Source: Macrocystis pyrifera (lineage: Eukaryota > Sar > Phaeophyceae > Laminariales > Laminariaceae). From it: a stretch of DNA of 64,000 bases. A model generated the notes under the pieces. That model searched no databases, was not told the origin of the DNA, and saw only the letters and a program-made list of their open reading frames with translations. The stretch lies in contig JASSKH010000030.1 of the NCBI GenBank assembly GCA_031763025.1, positions 2,425,197 through 2,489,196 on the forward strand. The letters run 5' to 3'. Below are positions 20,740 through 32,740 of this stretch, one piece after another (positions within the stretch are counted from its first letter, which is position 1; the number at the start of each line of letters is the position of its first letter). Made by a program: the position numbers and the translations under genes.

Positions 20740-22190
20740 TCCAAGCCACCCTGCTTCCCTCCCTCCCCTCCCCTCCCTCCCTCCCTCCCTCCCACCCCCC
20801 CTGCCACCTCGCCGTGCACCAGCCTGACCCGACAAGCGTCGAGACCGTCACGATGGCCTGGCCGCGCTTAGCGTCGACTCCGGTCGTCCAAACCGAGGCC
20901 GCCGCGTGCTGCCGCCGCTGCCTCGAGCATGTCGCCTCGGCGACCCCTGCGTCCAGCAGGCAGGCAGGCTACCGACAGCGCGCTGACAAGACGCTGGTCG
21001 GTGGCGCTGTTCAAGTGTCACGCCTCTCTCTGCGGGTGAGATATCTGGGACGCCGAGGCTCGCGCCCTGAGAGCCGCGGTACAACGAAGGCGAGGAGGTG
21101 GGGGGAGGAGCTGGAAGAGGAGGGAGGCGGGGTGCGGAAGGGGAGGGGAAAAAGTGGGGGAGAAGGGGTGGTTGGAGGTATGGGGTGCCAGTGACGTTGT
21201 CGTGGTCGCCGCTGGCGCCGCCGCCGCTGCCGCCGCCTCCGCCACGCTGTGACCGAGACCTATTGCTGGGGTTAGAGTTGCTTTTTCGGGAGAGGTAGGG
21301 AGGAGACGCTTTTCTCGTGTCGGCAAGTACACGGAGGTTACGAAGGGGACAAGGGGGGGGACGGGGGGTGCTGGCAGGGAGACTGATCGAGACCGCGGGG
21401 GCGGCACCAACCCGCAGTGCAAAGGAGATAAAAACGGCGGCAGCTACTGCTGTGAACGTCAGATCTGCCGAGATGCTCTAGCCTCGCCGCCACTGCCGCT
21501 TCTAACGCCGCTTCTGACGCCGTTTCCTTTGTCAAAGCACCTCCTTCTCGATGAAAATGATCGAAGCGACGTGTCGCGCCCAGCCCTTCACCCTCCCGAC
21601 TATTTCAGCTCAGCCCTGTCTATACCTATCAGCGGCTGCCTCGCGGTGGCGCACCAGCAGTCCAGTGGGGGTCTGGCCGAGGCCGCATGAACGAGCGGTG
21701 TTAAGCATGAGGCGAGGGAGGGAAAAGGGCGGCAGTGGCGGCTGCGGCGGCGGCGACGGCAACAGCAGCAGCAGTGGTAGAGACCGAGGCCGCTGGCTGC
21801 GGCGTCATCGCGAGATTCTCTGGGCTTGGTACGGCTTGAGTTTGCTAGCGGAGACCTGACGGGGAATCACCCTCTCATGCATATGATGCTCAGGCAAGAG
21901 AAAATTAAGAGCTTTGCGATTGTTGTGTGGTCGTGCGTGCGAACGGCGCGTTACATTCATTCCCCGCGCGGCGCGCCTGCTCGTTGGCCCGTTTGCGCTT
22001 TCGGGAGAGGTGTACAGTACTATAATAATATCTCCGCGACGGCACGCTTGGTGTACAATCCTAGCTGGGAGCTCCAACACGAATGGCCTGAGTAAGAATT
22101 GCGACAAAGTGGCATTGCCATCTGCAGTGCAGAAACAGCTCTCAGCGCTTGGTGTCTCACCTCCATGTTCATCCATCCGCTCTCGCTTCA
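20740..22190 (+). other. GC-rich locus with several overlapping open frames, copy L
   Basis: It opens with a (CCCT)n tract (20752-20800) and then becomes strongly GC-rich, so several frames stay open on both strands. Plus-strand candidates include a frame reading ETDRDRGGGTNPQCKGDKNG and SKHLLLDENDRSDVSRPALH, and one reading GRACERRVTFIPRAARLLVG. The latter ends FALSGE at a GTGTAC donor (22009/22010) whose phase matches the terminal exon at 22382. One minus-strand ORF of 229 aa is intact in R but broken in L and T by small indels. The exon structure cannot be resolved by eye. Confidence 0.35.
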
Positions 22191-22192
22191 AT

Positions 22193-22381
22193 GCTTCAGC
22201 TCTCCTTTTGTTTTTCTCTCTTTTGCCTTTCTGTCGCTGTGTCTCTTTACCCAACCCCTCTCTCTCTGTATGTGTCTATCGATCTCCAACTCTCCCACTT
22301 CCTCCCCCCGCCCGGTCTTTCTCGATTTATGTATTTGCTTTCCCCCCTTCTCTCTGTCTTCCCCTCTCTCTCTGTCGTTAG
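22193..22381 (+). promoter_or_regulatory. Polypyrimidine tract and 3' splice site
   Basis: About 190 nt of CT-rich sequence ends in CTCTCTCTGTCGTTAG at 22366-22381, an excellent acceptor for the exon that follows. The same tract precedes the exon on the minus strand of T (49941-50125). Confidence 0.7.
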
Positions 22382-22552
22382 AGCACGTTCATGATGATCG
22401 GGCGGGACCAGTTGCAGGTGTACCTGTACGCTCTTAACCCTGCCGACGGCTCGGCGCGGAGGAAGAGGATGGAGGAAGAGGTGGAGCACTTCCGCGACCT
22501 CAGCGCGCCCACCGCTCTAGAGGCGGCGGCCACCATCTCGGAAGACGGATGA
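22382..22552 (+). CDS. Terminal exon of a hypothetical gene, copy L
   Basis: Directly after a strong acceptor the frame reads STFMMIGRDQLQVYLYALNP, ADGSARRKRMEEEVEHFRDL, SAPTALEAAATISEDG and stops at TGA. It is 56 codons with almost every third position G or C, typical of real coding in GC-rich genomes. The exon starts in phase 0. An upstream exon ending ...FALSGE at 22009 would join in phase. The acidic/basic helix-like middle (RRKRMEEEVEHFRDL) may be a coiled segment. T carries the same exon (49770-49940, minus). R lacks it because its sequence begins after this point at the gap. Family not recognised. Confidence 0.6.
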   Translation, partial: STFMMIGRDQLQVYLYALNPADGSARRKRMEEEVEHFRDLSAPTALEAAATISEDG

Positions 22553-22594
22553 GGATAGACAGGTGAAGCGCGCGCCTCACCGCACCGCGCAGGG

Positions 22595-22694
22595 NNNNNN
22601 NNNNNNNNNNNNNNNNNNNNNNNNNNNNNNNNNNNNNNNNNNNNNNNNNNNNNNNNNNNNNNNNNNNNNNNNNNNNNNNNNNNNNNNNNNNNNN
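22595..22694. other. Assembly gap of exactly 100 N
   Basis: One hundred Ns separate L from R. The round size is the usual placeholder for a gap of unknown length. The 468 bp at the end of L (22127-22594) have no partner on the R side, so at least that much sequence is missing or the join is artificial. Confidence 0.99.
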
Positions 22695-24094
22695 TGCAGA
22701 TGGCAATGCCACTTTGTCGCAATTCTTACTCAGGCCATTCGTGTTGGAGCTCCCAGCTAGGATTGTACACCAAGCGTGCCGTCGCGGAGATATTATTATA
22801 GTACTGTACACCTCTCCCGAAAGCGCAAACGGGCCAACGAGCAGGCGCGCCGCGCGGGGAATGAATGTAACGCGCCGTTCGCACGCACGACCACACAACA
22901 ATCGCAAAGCTCTTAATTTTCTCTTGCCTGAGCATCATATGCATGAGAGGGTGATTCCCCGTCAGGTCTCCGCTAGCAAACTCAAGCCGTACCAAGCCCA
23001 GAGAATCTCGCAATGACGCCGCAGCCAGCGGCCTCGGTCTCTACCACTGCTGCTGCTGTTGCCGTCGCCGCCGCCGCAGCCGCCACTGCCGCCCTTTTCC
23101 CTCCCTCGCCTCATGCTTAACACCGCTCGTTCATGCGGCCTCGGCCAGACCCCCACTGGACTGCTGGTGCGCCACCGCGAGGCAGCCGCTGATAGGTATA
23201 GACAGGGCTGAGCTGAAATAGTCGGGAGGGTGAAGGGCTGGGCGCGACACGTCGCTTCGATCATTTTCATCGAGAAGGAGGTGCTTTGACAAAGGAAACG
23301 GCGTCAGAAGCGGCGTTAGAAGCGGCAGTGGCGGCGAGGCTAGAGCATCTCGGCAGATCTGACGTTCACAGCAGTAGCTGCCGCCGTTTTTATCTCCTTT
23401 GCACTGCGGGTTGGTGCCGCCCCCGCGGTCTCGATCAGTATCCCTGCCAGCACCCCCCGTCCCCCCCTTGTCCCCTTCGTAACCTCCGTGTACTTGCCGA
23501 CACGAGAAAAGCGTCTCCTCCCTACCTCTCCCGAAAAAGCAACTCTAACCCCAGCAATAGGTCTCGGTCACAGCGTGGCGGAGGCGGCGGCAGCGGCGGC
23601 GGCGCCAGCGGCGACCACGACAACGTCACTGGCACCCCATACCTCCAACCACCACCCCTTCTCCCCCACTTTTTCCCCTCCCCTTCCGCACCCCGCCTCC
23701 CTCCTCTTCCAGCTCCTCCCCCCACCTCCTCGCCTTCGTTGTACCGCGGCTCTCAGGGCGCGAGCCTCGGCGTCCCAGATATCTCACCCGCAGAGAGAGG
23801 CGTGACACTTGAACAGCGCCACCGACCAGCGTCTTGTCAGCGCGCTGTCGGTAGCCTGCCTGCCTGCTGGACGCAGGGGTCGCCGAGGCGCCATGCTCGA
23901 GGCAGCGGCGGCAGCACGCGGCGGCCTCGGTTTGGACGACCGGAGTCGACGCTAAGCGCGGCCAGGCCATCGTGACGGTCTCGACGCTTGTCGGGTCAGG
24001 CTGGTGCACGGCGAGGTGGCAGGGGGGGTGGGAGGGAGGGAGGGAGGGAGGGAGGGGAGGGGAGGGAGGGAAGCAGGGTGGCTTGGACAATGGA

Positions 24095-24382
24095 TTACTT
24101 GAGTAAACGGGTCAGCCGATGGGCATCGGGTGGGGAAGTACTAGTCCTAGAGAGAAAGAGCGTATTGTAGGGCTTCGGAAGCCAAATATCCCACGCCGGC
24201 ACGTCCGGTACCTTCTTCTGACGTCGCAGGTTGGCATACCGTGATACAACTCGGGCTTGCGTCGTGCTTTTCGTCGTGGTCACAGCGATTCGCGGCTGCT
24301 CTATTGCAGCAATGCGGTTGCTACTCTTGATCTCTGCTGAGATTATAAAGTTCATCCTCGTTCTGACACGTACTCGTATCAT
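24095..24382 (-). CDS. Hypothetical 95-aa ORF, copy R
   Basis: Same translation as 20445-20732 (MIRVRVRTRMNFIISAEIKS...). The opposite-strand ORF has a Phe/Ser difference here. Confidence 0.3.
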   Translation of the reverse strand: MIRVRVRTRMNFIISAEIKSSNRIAAIEQPRIAVTTTKSTTQARVVSRYANLRRQKKVPDVPAWDIWLPKPYNTLFLSRTSTSPPDAHRLTRLLK

Positions 24383-25030
24383 CTATCTACAATATCGTTT
24401 ACACACAGTTTGCTCTGATGCCCAACGAATCATAGTGGAAGTAGAATAGAAGTGGGTTTTGATGCCCACTTTTTTCGGATTTCTTCAAGTATTTGCTTTT
24501 CCAGGTATTGCTTTCTACTCTACCCTCTTTCAAAACTCACGTGTGGTAGTTTCACCCCAGCATCCGTACAACGCTCGGAAAGACATGATGAACCAACTAC
24601 AAGCCTGCTATCACAATGATGAACCCATCACGATCCTGTAGCAATAGCCTGCGTCGTTGTTTCTGCTGATGATCACCTCCTTAGAAAGTAGACAGCAGTG
24701 CTGATGTCCTCTATCGCATGGCAGGCCTTTAGTCGAACAGCCCTTTCCCGCCCGACATGGCGTCGAGCGCTACCGAGTCCCCCGCTCACTCCCTCAAGAT
24801 ACGTAGCATCCACTACTGTAGGGTGCGGTAGAATAGAATATGCGTGTGCCGTCGATTTGCTTGTGGCGTCTATAGTGCAATACTTGTACTGTATAATAGT
24901 AAATAAATTTCCAAAGTCATACCAAGAAGTCTACCACTAAAACAACTACCCATCGAGCACAGCATATACCAGGTCCCCAGATACTATAGCGAGTGCACAC
25001 ATCAACTCCCCAAAACAGGCGGTGGGGGTT

Positions 25031-25049
25031 AGGGCCGGTCCTAACGGGG

Positions 25050-25084
<35 letters not shown>

Positions 25085-26977
25085 GAAGAGCAGAACTAAA
25101 GAGTACGTGAGCTTTATTGGTCAATGTTGGGTGCGCTCACTGATATGATAGGCCAAGCCGGAGTCAGTTCATAGAAGCCCCTCAGGGTATATATACTCTA
25201 GTATTATTTAAAACACACAAGACAAGGAAGAAAGGGGGAGAACATCAACAACTGGCGGACAAAACGCGTCGCAACCCGCTGACTGCTCCACGCAGAAACA
25301 CGCATATCTCCTGTGTGGAACTCCCAAATACCGTTACACATGAACCCATACACCAAGTACGTGAGCACTCCGAACAGTCAAATAAAAAAAATTAGAAGTA
25401 GAGATCCCGATACCTCCGTTTTCACATTTAATTTTTTTCAAGTCCCAGCTGACTTGAAAAAAACGAAATGCGTGCCAAATAAACGAAATATGGGATACCC
25501 AGGGTCCAAGAGGAACATACGAGGAGCTCGAATCGTTGGGATGAAGTTCCGATAAAGTTTCTACGACCGGTTGTCAAGCGCACGATGGCCGAGGTAGTGC
25601 ATGTGGCTGCCACACGGCTTGTCTCCTGACGGCGCGAGCATATATGGGTAGGGAATCACCATGGGATGCCCTCGCAAGAAACCGGGGGATCAGGACGTGG
25701 CTGTGGCGGTATATTTTTCGACATGAGTCCCACTCAACATTCAAAGGTCTGCCATCGAACAGCGACGGCCGATACACACAAGTTCTAGAGCACTCCGGAG
25801 GGAGCGGGTTGGACCACGAGAACCGCCTGCTTTGTAGGGTGCCTCGCGTGTGCGAGTTGTGTCTATCCACCGTCGCTGTCGAGCGCGATCGCCGGGAATC
25901 ACGTGCTGTGGTGGTTGAGTCATTGTCGAAAATTGCACCGCGTAAAAATTCGACTCGGCTGCTTCTTCTTGTTTCATTTTTTGTTTCGTTTTTTTTTTTC
26001 TCGTTAGAGCCCATCTTAACGGGGAACACTAAATTTCGTTATTTGGAAATAAAATTTCAATTCCAATGTATTTTAGTTTGATTTCGAAAAAAAAAAACGT
26101 GCGTGTATCCTATCGGGAAACGGCGCGTTCATTGTCAAACAAAAAGGAAATCGAAACAACCTGGAATAACGCAGCGCGTCACACAACGCCAGCCGACAAA
26201 CTGCGACGAGCGTAGACGAGAGCGAAGGTTTGCGTTGTCGCGTGCGCGGCGCCGCCAGCATTTTTTTCTTTTTGGTGGCGCAGGATAGGAAGCTATCACT
26301 CTCAGGGTGTCTTGGGTGGGCGGAGGGAGCCCTCAAGCGCCACGTGCGAAACTGCAACGGTGGTGCAGCTATCGAGGTCTCGAGCGTATCCTCTGTTTTT
26401 TTCGCTCGTTTGCTCGGCTTTCGTGATGGTTGGCCGATCGAGCAGGCCGAAAAATTGGGCTTGCGGCCGCCATGATTTCTTTTGAGGCGCCACCGCCGGG
26501 GTACGATGTGATATGGTCTGTGGCCGTGGGCGCGGCTATTGCTCCGGTGGCCAGTTGTTGAGGTTCGCGTTTTTATCGCCTCGACGGTGGTCACGGAAGC
26601 GGCCAAGAATCACCCCAGACTCCAGCGGGGGTGTTGACGCACCATGAACATGCTACATCAAGGCTGATCAACTCCCAAATTCGAAATTGAAATTAGAAAA
26701 ATCACACGAAAAAAGTCCCGAAAGACTTTTCACTCAAATTGATTTTTTCTAGTTTGCCCCTTCGAATCTTGCCTGGTCGTTCACTCTTCGACCAATCAGA
26801 TGCAAATTAAATTAGAAAAGAAAAAATCGAATCGAATTGAAAGAACCAAAAGTCCTCGATATAATATGGGCCCTTAGAACTCAACCTGCTGTTTTTTACG
26901 AAAAAACAAAGTCTGTTCGTTTTTTTTTTTTTTTTTTTTTTTTTTTCGTTTTTCTTGCCCCCGTTAGGACCGGCCCT
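25031..26977. mobile_element. DNA transposon-like element, copy R
   Basis: Mirror of 17860-19797 with the same AGGGCCGGTCCTAACGGGGG ends and longer poly-A/T runs inside each end. It shows no recognised transposase. Confidence 0.72.
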
Positions 26978-27363
26978 GAGGGTTATAATTAAAACTGCCT
27001 ACCAGCTACTGCTGTAAATGTTATCGATACCTACCTGGTTTAATAAATATACCGGGTGCAAAATACCTTCACCTCTATTCACTTTTTGGGAGACTATTCG
27101 TGGGCAACTGCAGTAGTATGTATACCAGTATTTGTTTTGTGTTATCGTAAACCGGTAGCATACCAGCTATAATACTACCTGTACCTCCAGTGTTGTTATG
27201 CACGGAAGCCAGTACCATATGTCGGGTTAGCAGAGTTCGGCTTTCCGAAGACATCCTAATTTCGAATACCGAGAATGGGATGTGTCCAAAGGAGTACCAG
27301 TACAAGCTTTGTGCTGTCATACCATGCATAGAGTTGTCGACGTCGTTTACTCTCGTTTACTAT

Positions 27364-27473
27364 TACGGGGGTCCATAGTTAATAGGACCTATGGTATAGA
27401 TAAAAACCTACCTGGTATACATTTACCTATTTTTACTAACAAAATTTGGTCCCGTTAACTATGGACCCCCGTA
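27364..27473. mobile_element. Stowaway-like MITE, copy 3 (R)
   Basis: Mirror of 17371-17474. Its ends are TTACGGGGGTCCATAGTTAA and GTTAACTATGGACCCCCGTA. Near 27410-27419 it contains TACCTGGTA inside a short insertion that copy L lacks. Confidence 0.82.
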
Positions 27474-27937
27474 GTACTGGGATCAAGCTGACCACCTGAC
27501 CATCGAGCAAGACCCGCCATAGTGAGGGGAGATTACAGGAGCGCCAGAAGTAACAGCAGTTTTTTCTTACGGGGAAGTCATCCTGGCCGCCGCCGTGGGG
27601 GCGGCGAGGCCACATATCTGATATGTACTCTCCCCACGTACGTACAGCAGTAGTTTAGTAGAGCGGACCTCGATATTTGACCTCGTTTTCGATCTCGATG
27701 TTCGATACCAGTATATTGCAAACCGCTACTTGTAGGAAACAGCAGCAGCAGCAGCAGCAGCAGCACCAGCTCACCTCGATCTCCATACCCGCCCTGTAGT
27801 ACTGACTCCACAGAAAGAGCCCACCCTTCAGCGAGTATCGAGGAGGTTGTTGAACGCACACTTCGCTTGCCTCGCCGAACAAAACCCAGACCAAGCTCTG
27901 CTCGCTACACATAGCCGAGCACGGGGCCAAGAGTCCA

Positions 27938-28279
27938 CTAGTCCACTGCACGCCGGAACTGCCGCGTGGCGGACGCGGGGTTGCTCGCTACAGCATGCCG
28001 GCGGTCAATGGCGAGCAGGTGTTCCACCCTTGCAGTGCTATGTTCCTCGTCCTCGTAGGGCTGCATGGGCTCCGTGCGAGGGTCCTCTCGTGATGAAATG
28101 GATAGTGCATGTGCTTGGGCGACAAGGTCGTGAATGATGGTTGGCCATATGTCGAAGTACAGGCGCAACTAAGTGGCCCATGCCCACGCAGAGACTTCCA
28201 CGGACGGAAGCAGAGTGAGGGTGATTGGAGGAAGAAGGCACAACGCCTTCATCAGCGAGTTGAAGAGGGTCCGGCGCAT
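27938..28279 (-). pseudogene. Hypothetical ORF with in-frame TAG, copy R
   Basis: Same two-part frame as 16554-16895 with the TAG kept. The start reads MRRTL instead of MCRTL. Confidence 0.4.
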
Positions 28280-29123
28280 GGAGCCTGCCCCCCCTCCTCT
28301 GCCTCAGCCTCCCACAGCGTTGAGAGAGCGGATAAAACAATCAGGAGGCTCCCTAGTAGACATCCCACCCAACATACTACGAACACCAAAGTGTTGGGGT
28401 TTTCGGGTTTTCCGTTTCACACCGTTTCACACACCCGATCTTTCACATCTTGCTGTACGCCTGTGGCACAAGCGCGCGTTGCAAAGGAGTCCATCGTCTG
28501 GCGGGGCGGCCAGTTTGTGGTCTGCCGAGTTCGGAAGCGAAGGCTGCTACACTGCTGTATGCGAAGAGGCAGACACGGAGTGAGCGTTTTATCAACCAAT
28601 ATGTACCCTTCGCGCCAAACGCGAAAAAAGCAAAGCATAAATGTACCTGTGGTAATTAATATTAATAGCATTATATTATTATTGGCGAAACGTTCTTACT
28701 TTCGACGGCGCCACAAGGTATCACAATCCACATAATAACTTGTACCTGGTAGAGTTTAGGAAACCATACCAGGTATATATATATATATAGTGTCGCGAAC
28801 ACCGATGCCTGATTTACAGTAGGTGCTACCTCGAGCCATATCAAATAAAAGCTAGGCATCAAAGCAGCAGCAGCAATAACAGCAGCAGCAGCTCATCCCC
28901 GGGAGAATCACTCACATTTAGAACCATACTATACTAAAACTCAACAACACTCAATCAATACATAATATTTGTAAAATGAAAAGGTTTCCACATGTTGCAA
29001 CGTCGTATCATTCTCCCTTGTTCGGGTTTTGTAGTATCAGTGCGCAGAATGATTACGTAAATTGCCCTGTTGACCCGGGCAGCATCCGGGGGAGCCACTG
29101 GCGTATATCCTTGACAAGGAATT

Positions 29124-29259
29124 ACAAATAGAATACGCGCGTTCGGCTTATCGTAACACTTGTAAAATTCAGTAAAAATGGAATATATAGACGAGACGTA
29201 TTACGCAGCTTGCAAAGTTGAGTATCAACTCCTTAATCAGTCGAACTCACAGCTGACGT
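29124..29259 (-). repeat. Hairpin-bearing interspersed repeat, copy 2 (R)
   Basis: Mirror of 15559-15694, including the AGTTGA-TAC-TCAACT hairpin. Confidence 0.7.
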
Positions 29260-29806
29260 ACTTTTCATAATTTCATGAAATAGGATAAATATTCCAGGCT
29301 GGGCCCAGGTTGTGGCGAAAGCGCCGATGATACGCTGGGGTTCTCCTGGCTCCAGGCGTCCTCGGGTCGTCGCGCGTGAACGTATATTTTACCCCTTTTG
29401 GGTACTACAGCAGCACTACTATTATTACTTAATATATATATATATTATTAGTACCACTCGCCGGATCATGAAGAACCGTCCCATTACTTCGGGGCTCACC
29501 GTAAAAGTCGCAAGGGAGTATGTGCCGTGGAGCTCTGCGTGGGAGAGGAGGGAGGGGGGGCGGGCGAGGGGGAAGGGGAGGAGATTTCGGAAGAGCCGAA
29601 GCGGGGGGGGGGGGGGGTAGGCGAACCGGTCGTCGGAAGCGGCAGAGGAGTGCGAATCTCAGTGATCAGGAGGAGGGGGGGCCGGGAGAGGTCTCTGAAG
29701 AAGCGGGAGCGGAGGGGGGTGGGCCAAGGCGTATTGGACGGCCTCTGAAGAAGAGTATACGGGACGGGAGAAGGCGGGGGGGGGGGGGGAGTCATCCAAA
29801 GAGTAG

Positions 29807-30007
29807 GATGAAGACGAGGAGGAGCGTGAGGATGTGGAGAACAGGGATTCTGTGTCGGGGGTAGAGACGGTTCGCGTTGAGAAGTTTACCGTCAACCACA
29901 AGCTGTACACTTCTTCGGCGTCTTGTTTTTGCTCAGCCTGCCGAGTGTGTGACTACGATAAGTGTTTCGTTTTCGCCAAGTTCCCTGCTCTTGTCTCGAA
30001 GCTTTAG
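29807..30007 (+). CDS. Cysteine-rich C-terminal exon, copy R
   Basis: The intact 66-codon frame DEDEEEREDVENRDSVSGVE continues with VNHKLYTSSASCFCSACRVC and DYDKCFVFAKFPALVSKL and ends in TAG. Relative to L it has Gly-to-Arg, Val-to-Phe and Pro-to-Ser changes. The upstream in-frame TAG (29804-29806) doubles as an AG acceptor. The G-run at 29776-29789 makes the frame farther upstream unreliable. Confidence 0.45.
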   Translation, partial: DEDEEEREDVENRDSVSGVETVRVEKFTVNHKLYTSSASCFCSACRVCDYDKCFVFAKFPALVSKL

Positions 30008-31031
30008 TTGAACGTGGTCGAGGAGAAGATGGCATGGATACCGGGGTAGATCCCGTTGGGGTGGATGCTGGGGTCGGTGGCCGAAGGAAAAAAAAAAGAA
30101 AGAAATCAAGTTACCCAGTAGGAGCACAGCACCTGTTTGATGCAGGGGGTTACTCGTACGCAATGTGGAGATTCCTTCTGCGGCAGTACGTAAAGAGAGG
30201 TAGACTGGGCAGGGTGTCGCGTAGGTAACGCGCGTTTCGAATTGTCGGGGGGTTGTGCAAATGTTTGCCTACTGGCGCTTGTAAAATGTTTTTTTTCTTG
30301 GACGTTTTTTGCGACGGCGGCGAATAAAAACAAAGCGAGGCATAAAGTCACCTAACTATGCACCTCTACACTGAATAAATGATCCCCGCCCCAACAATAC
30401 ACTAAGCGGATTTTCTCAGCTTCATCCGAGTCATTTTCGATTCCGGGGATTTTTCGGTACCAACCCCGTTTTCTGCTTTTCGGTTATTAGCCACCGGAGT
30501 ATACTAGTGCTCACTGAAACCCGGGCAAGACGAATGAAGTTTCCCCTCAAAATTTACAAAATATCATAACTTCATCACATAAGCATGTCAAAACAAATTC
30601 GAGGGGCAAGAAATAGATGGTAAGAATTCACGGAACACCCCCCAAAATATTCAGATTTAGCGCGGAACCCGCCTAGTACGAATTTTAATGCCTCGTCTGG
30701 CGGAAACGAAAGCCCAAAGATTACATCCTATCTATCCTGAGCCAACGTGCTTCTCAGGACAGACTCCGAAAACGTTGAGACGACGGTGCGCGAAGAACAT
30801 TGGTCGCGGGTTTTGTGTCACGCACGGGTGAAGAGCGCCTGCCGAAAGGGTGATGTTTGGGGAGATGATCGCGGGTAAGGGCTACTCCGGGGGAAAGGAG
30901 TGGGGCTGAATGAAGGACCCCGAGAAGGACCATACGGCGTACGGCATCAGTTCTAGTTGGAAGGGTGGCGTGAGGCTGCACAGCAGGTCGGCGGATGGTT
31001 CCGACGGGTAGTGGAAGGGACGGAGGTCTTC

Positions 31032-31565
31032 ATGCGGAAATGGCACAAGGATGGGGACGAGGCAACCGCAGAGCGGCAGAGGACGGTTACTGACGCGACG
31101 CTACCCGTTGACGCCAATGCACGCGCGCGGAAGGAGAGAGGGCGGAGGGCGGGGGGAAGGCGTGAAGGACTGACGCCTGGGTGTGGCCATATCACCGTCA
31201 CGATTCGTCCCCACGTTGAGACCCAAGTAGCTAGCATAGTGCTGCCTGGACACCCCTTTTGCCTTTCTGTAGGTTCCAATGCATACCTTTCGCTTGTGTT
31301 TGCTCCCTCGTTCCCCTTTCTCCTTTTTCCCTTTTCTTCAATTTTTTCCCACATTCCGGTTTTCCATTTTCCTCTCCCAATTTTTGTTTTTTCGTTTGGC
31401 GTTCTTCCCGGGATCGTCTTTTCACTTTGTTTCGCTTCCTTTTTCTCTTTGGTGACGGGTCCTGTCTTTGGTAAAGGCGCTACACTCCCCCGCGCAATAC
31501 TTGCGAGTCTGCAAGCCTGCGTATTCTCTTGTTTTTTGTCTTCTTCCTTCCGTGCTTGCTGTTAA
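31032..31565 (+). CDS. Uncertain 177-aa ORF, copy R
   Basis: Same frame as 13251-13784; direction undecided because the other strand is also open. Confidence 0.2.
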   Translation: MRKWHKDGDEATAERQRTVTDATLPVDANARARKERGRRAGGRREGLTPGCGHITVTIRPHVETQVASIVLPGHPFCLSVGSNAYLSLVFAPSFPFLLFPFSSIFSHIPVFHFPLPIFVFSFGVLPGIVFSLCFASFFSLVTGPVFGKGATLPRAILASLQACVFSCFLSSSFRACC

Positions 31566-32441
31566 TAGTTCCTCTTCCTTCCCGTTTCGATTTTTGTTTT
31601 GTTCCAACGTCGATTGTCTTCATCCTTTTTTCTCTAGGGGGTATTTGACTGTCTCCTCGGTTTCTGTCGCGGCTCATGCAGCGTACTATATTATATGTAT
31701 ATGATATCATTCATACGTGTATGTATGCCGAAGATATCACTTTCTGCTTTGGTCTGTGTCATACGATTCTTTTCACGTATATATATATTATCATGCGTAT
31801 TCGTCTCTGTTTCATTTTCCTCCCGAGGAAATACTGAAATTTCCCACTACAAAGTTACTGGAGCCTGTCCTGTGACCACGGACTACATTATGGCGATGAG
31901 TTAATGTGCGGGAACTATAAAAACAGCAATAGTAGTTCACACAAGGTACGTAGCAGTGAATGTCGGGCATTCGAAGTACCGACCGTACCGTAAAGCGGAA
32001 ATTGTTTGTTACTAGAAACCACAATAATATTGTGATGTTATATGTAGGCGGTGTGGGCCAGCTACAGCAGTATCAATAGTGGTATCATGTTCGTTACAGG
32101 CAGGGTATATGATAACTGTTATCATTCGTTATACTGCTGTGTTTTTATTCGTAATACTACTGCTATAGGCGGCTCCCGCAATCAAGCGCGTATTGTTGGG
32201 GAGACGCGAACAACTCATGAAAAAAAAAAAAAGAAAAGAAACTAGGGGAAACGATGAGAAACGTCGTTTTAACACGACAGAAAACGTGCGCAAAAAAAGC
32301 AAAAACTTCCCGACCACAAAATTCCTGAAACACTTTTAGAAAAATCAAGTCCACCAAGACGATGCTGGATGGTTTTTTTCTTGGCGCACCCGCTCCAACG
32401 ACGCCGCTTGGCCACCTTAGGGGGAGGTAGGGCTTTTCAGA

Positions 32442-32740
32442 ATGGCGATCCGAGCAAACTTCGGACCTCCGGAGGGTGGGGAGTTCATGCATGAAATCAG
32501 TACATTCTCGTTGCGTTTGGGTTTTCGAGGGATAGTACTGCAAGTGTGCCTGAGAAACAAACTCGTATGGGACAAAAAACTGGGCTATGTCGGGTACAAG
32601 CTGTGCGGTCATATGATTCCGTCGGGTTTTTTTTTTCATCCGACCATTTTGATTTTGAGGTCGTGTTTCATGCTGAAAAGAGGCTTAGCGCCGAAAACAA
32701 TGAGCGAACTGCCCAGCGGTCCACACGTTTTGGTATGTAA
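32442..32740 (+). pseudogene. Hypothetical 98-aa protein, frameshifted in copy R
   Basis: As in T up to HMIPSG, where a T10 run (T8 in T) shifts the frame by two bases. The altered frame reads on into FFHPTILILRSCF. Confidence 0.4.

Larger units (their letters stand above)
1..22594. repeat. Copy L of a triplicated 22-kb segment (left arm of inverted repeat)
   Basis: Reverse complementing this segment reproduces 22695-44457 from L base 22126 down to base 1, and 49728-64000 from L base 22594 down to base 6350. Anchors checked by eye include both ends, the 17860-19797 element, the gene at 6072 and the repeats at 10860-11600. Copy L alone carries a ~325-bp SINE-like insertion (1107-1431). It is longer than R by about 363 bp over the shared span, mostly because of that insertion. 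Because base 1 still lies inside the duplication, the arm may extend left of the window. Confidence 0.96.

Noticed and set aside
23286..23975. 229-aa plus-strand ORF in R (LTKETASEAALEAAVAARLE...) as a gene
   Set aside because: It starts at TTG, lies in GC-rich DNA open in several frames on both strands, and is broken by small indels in L and T.
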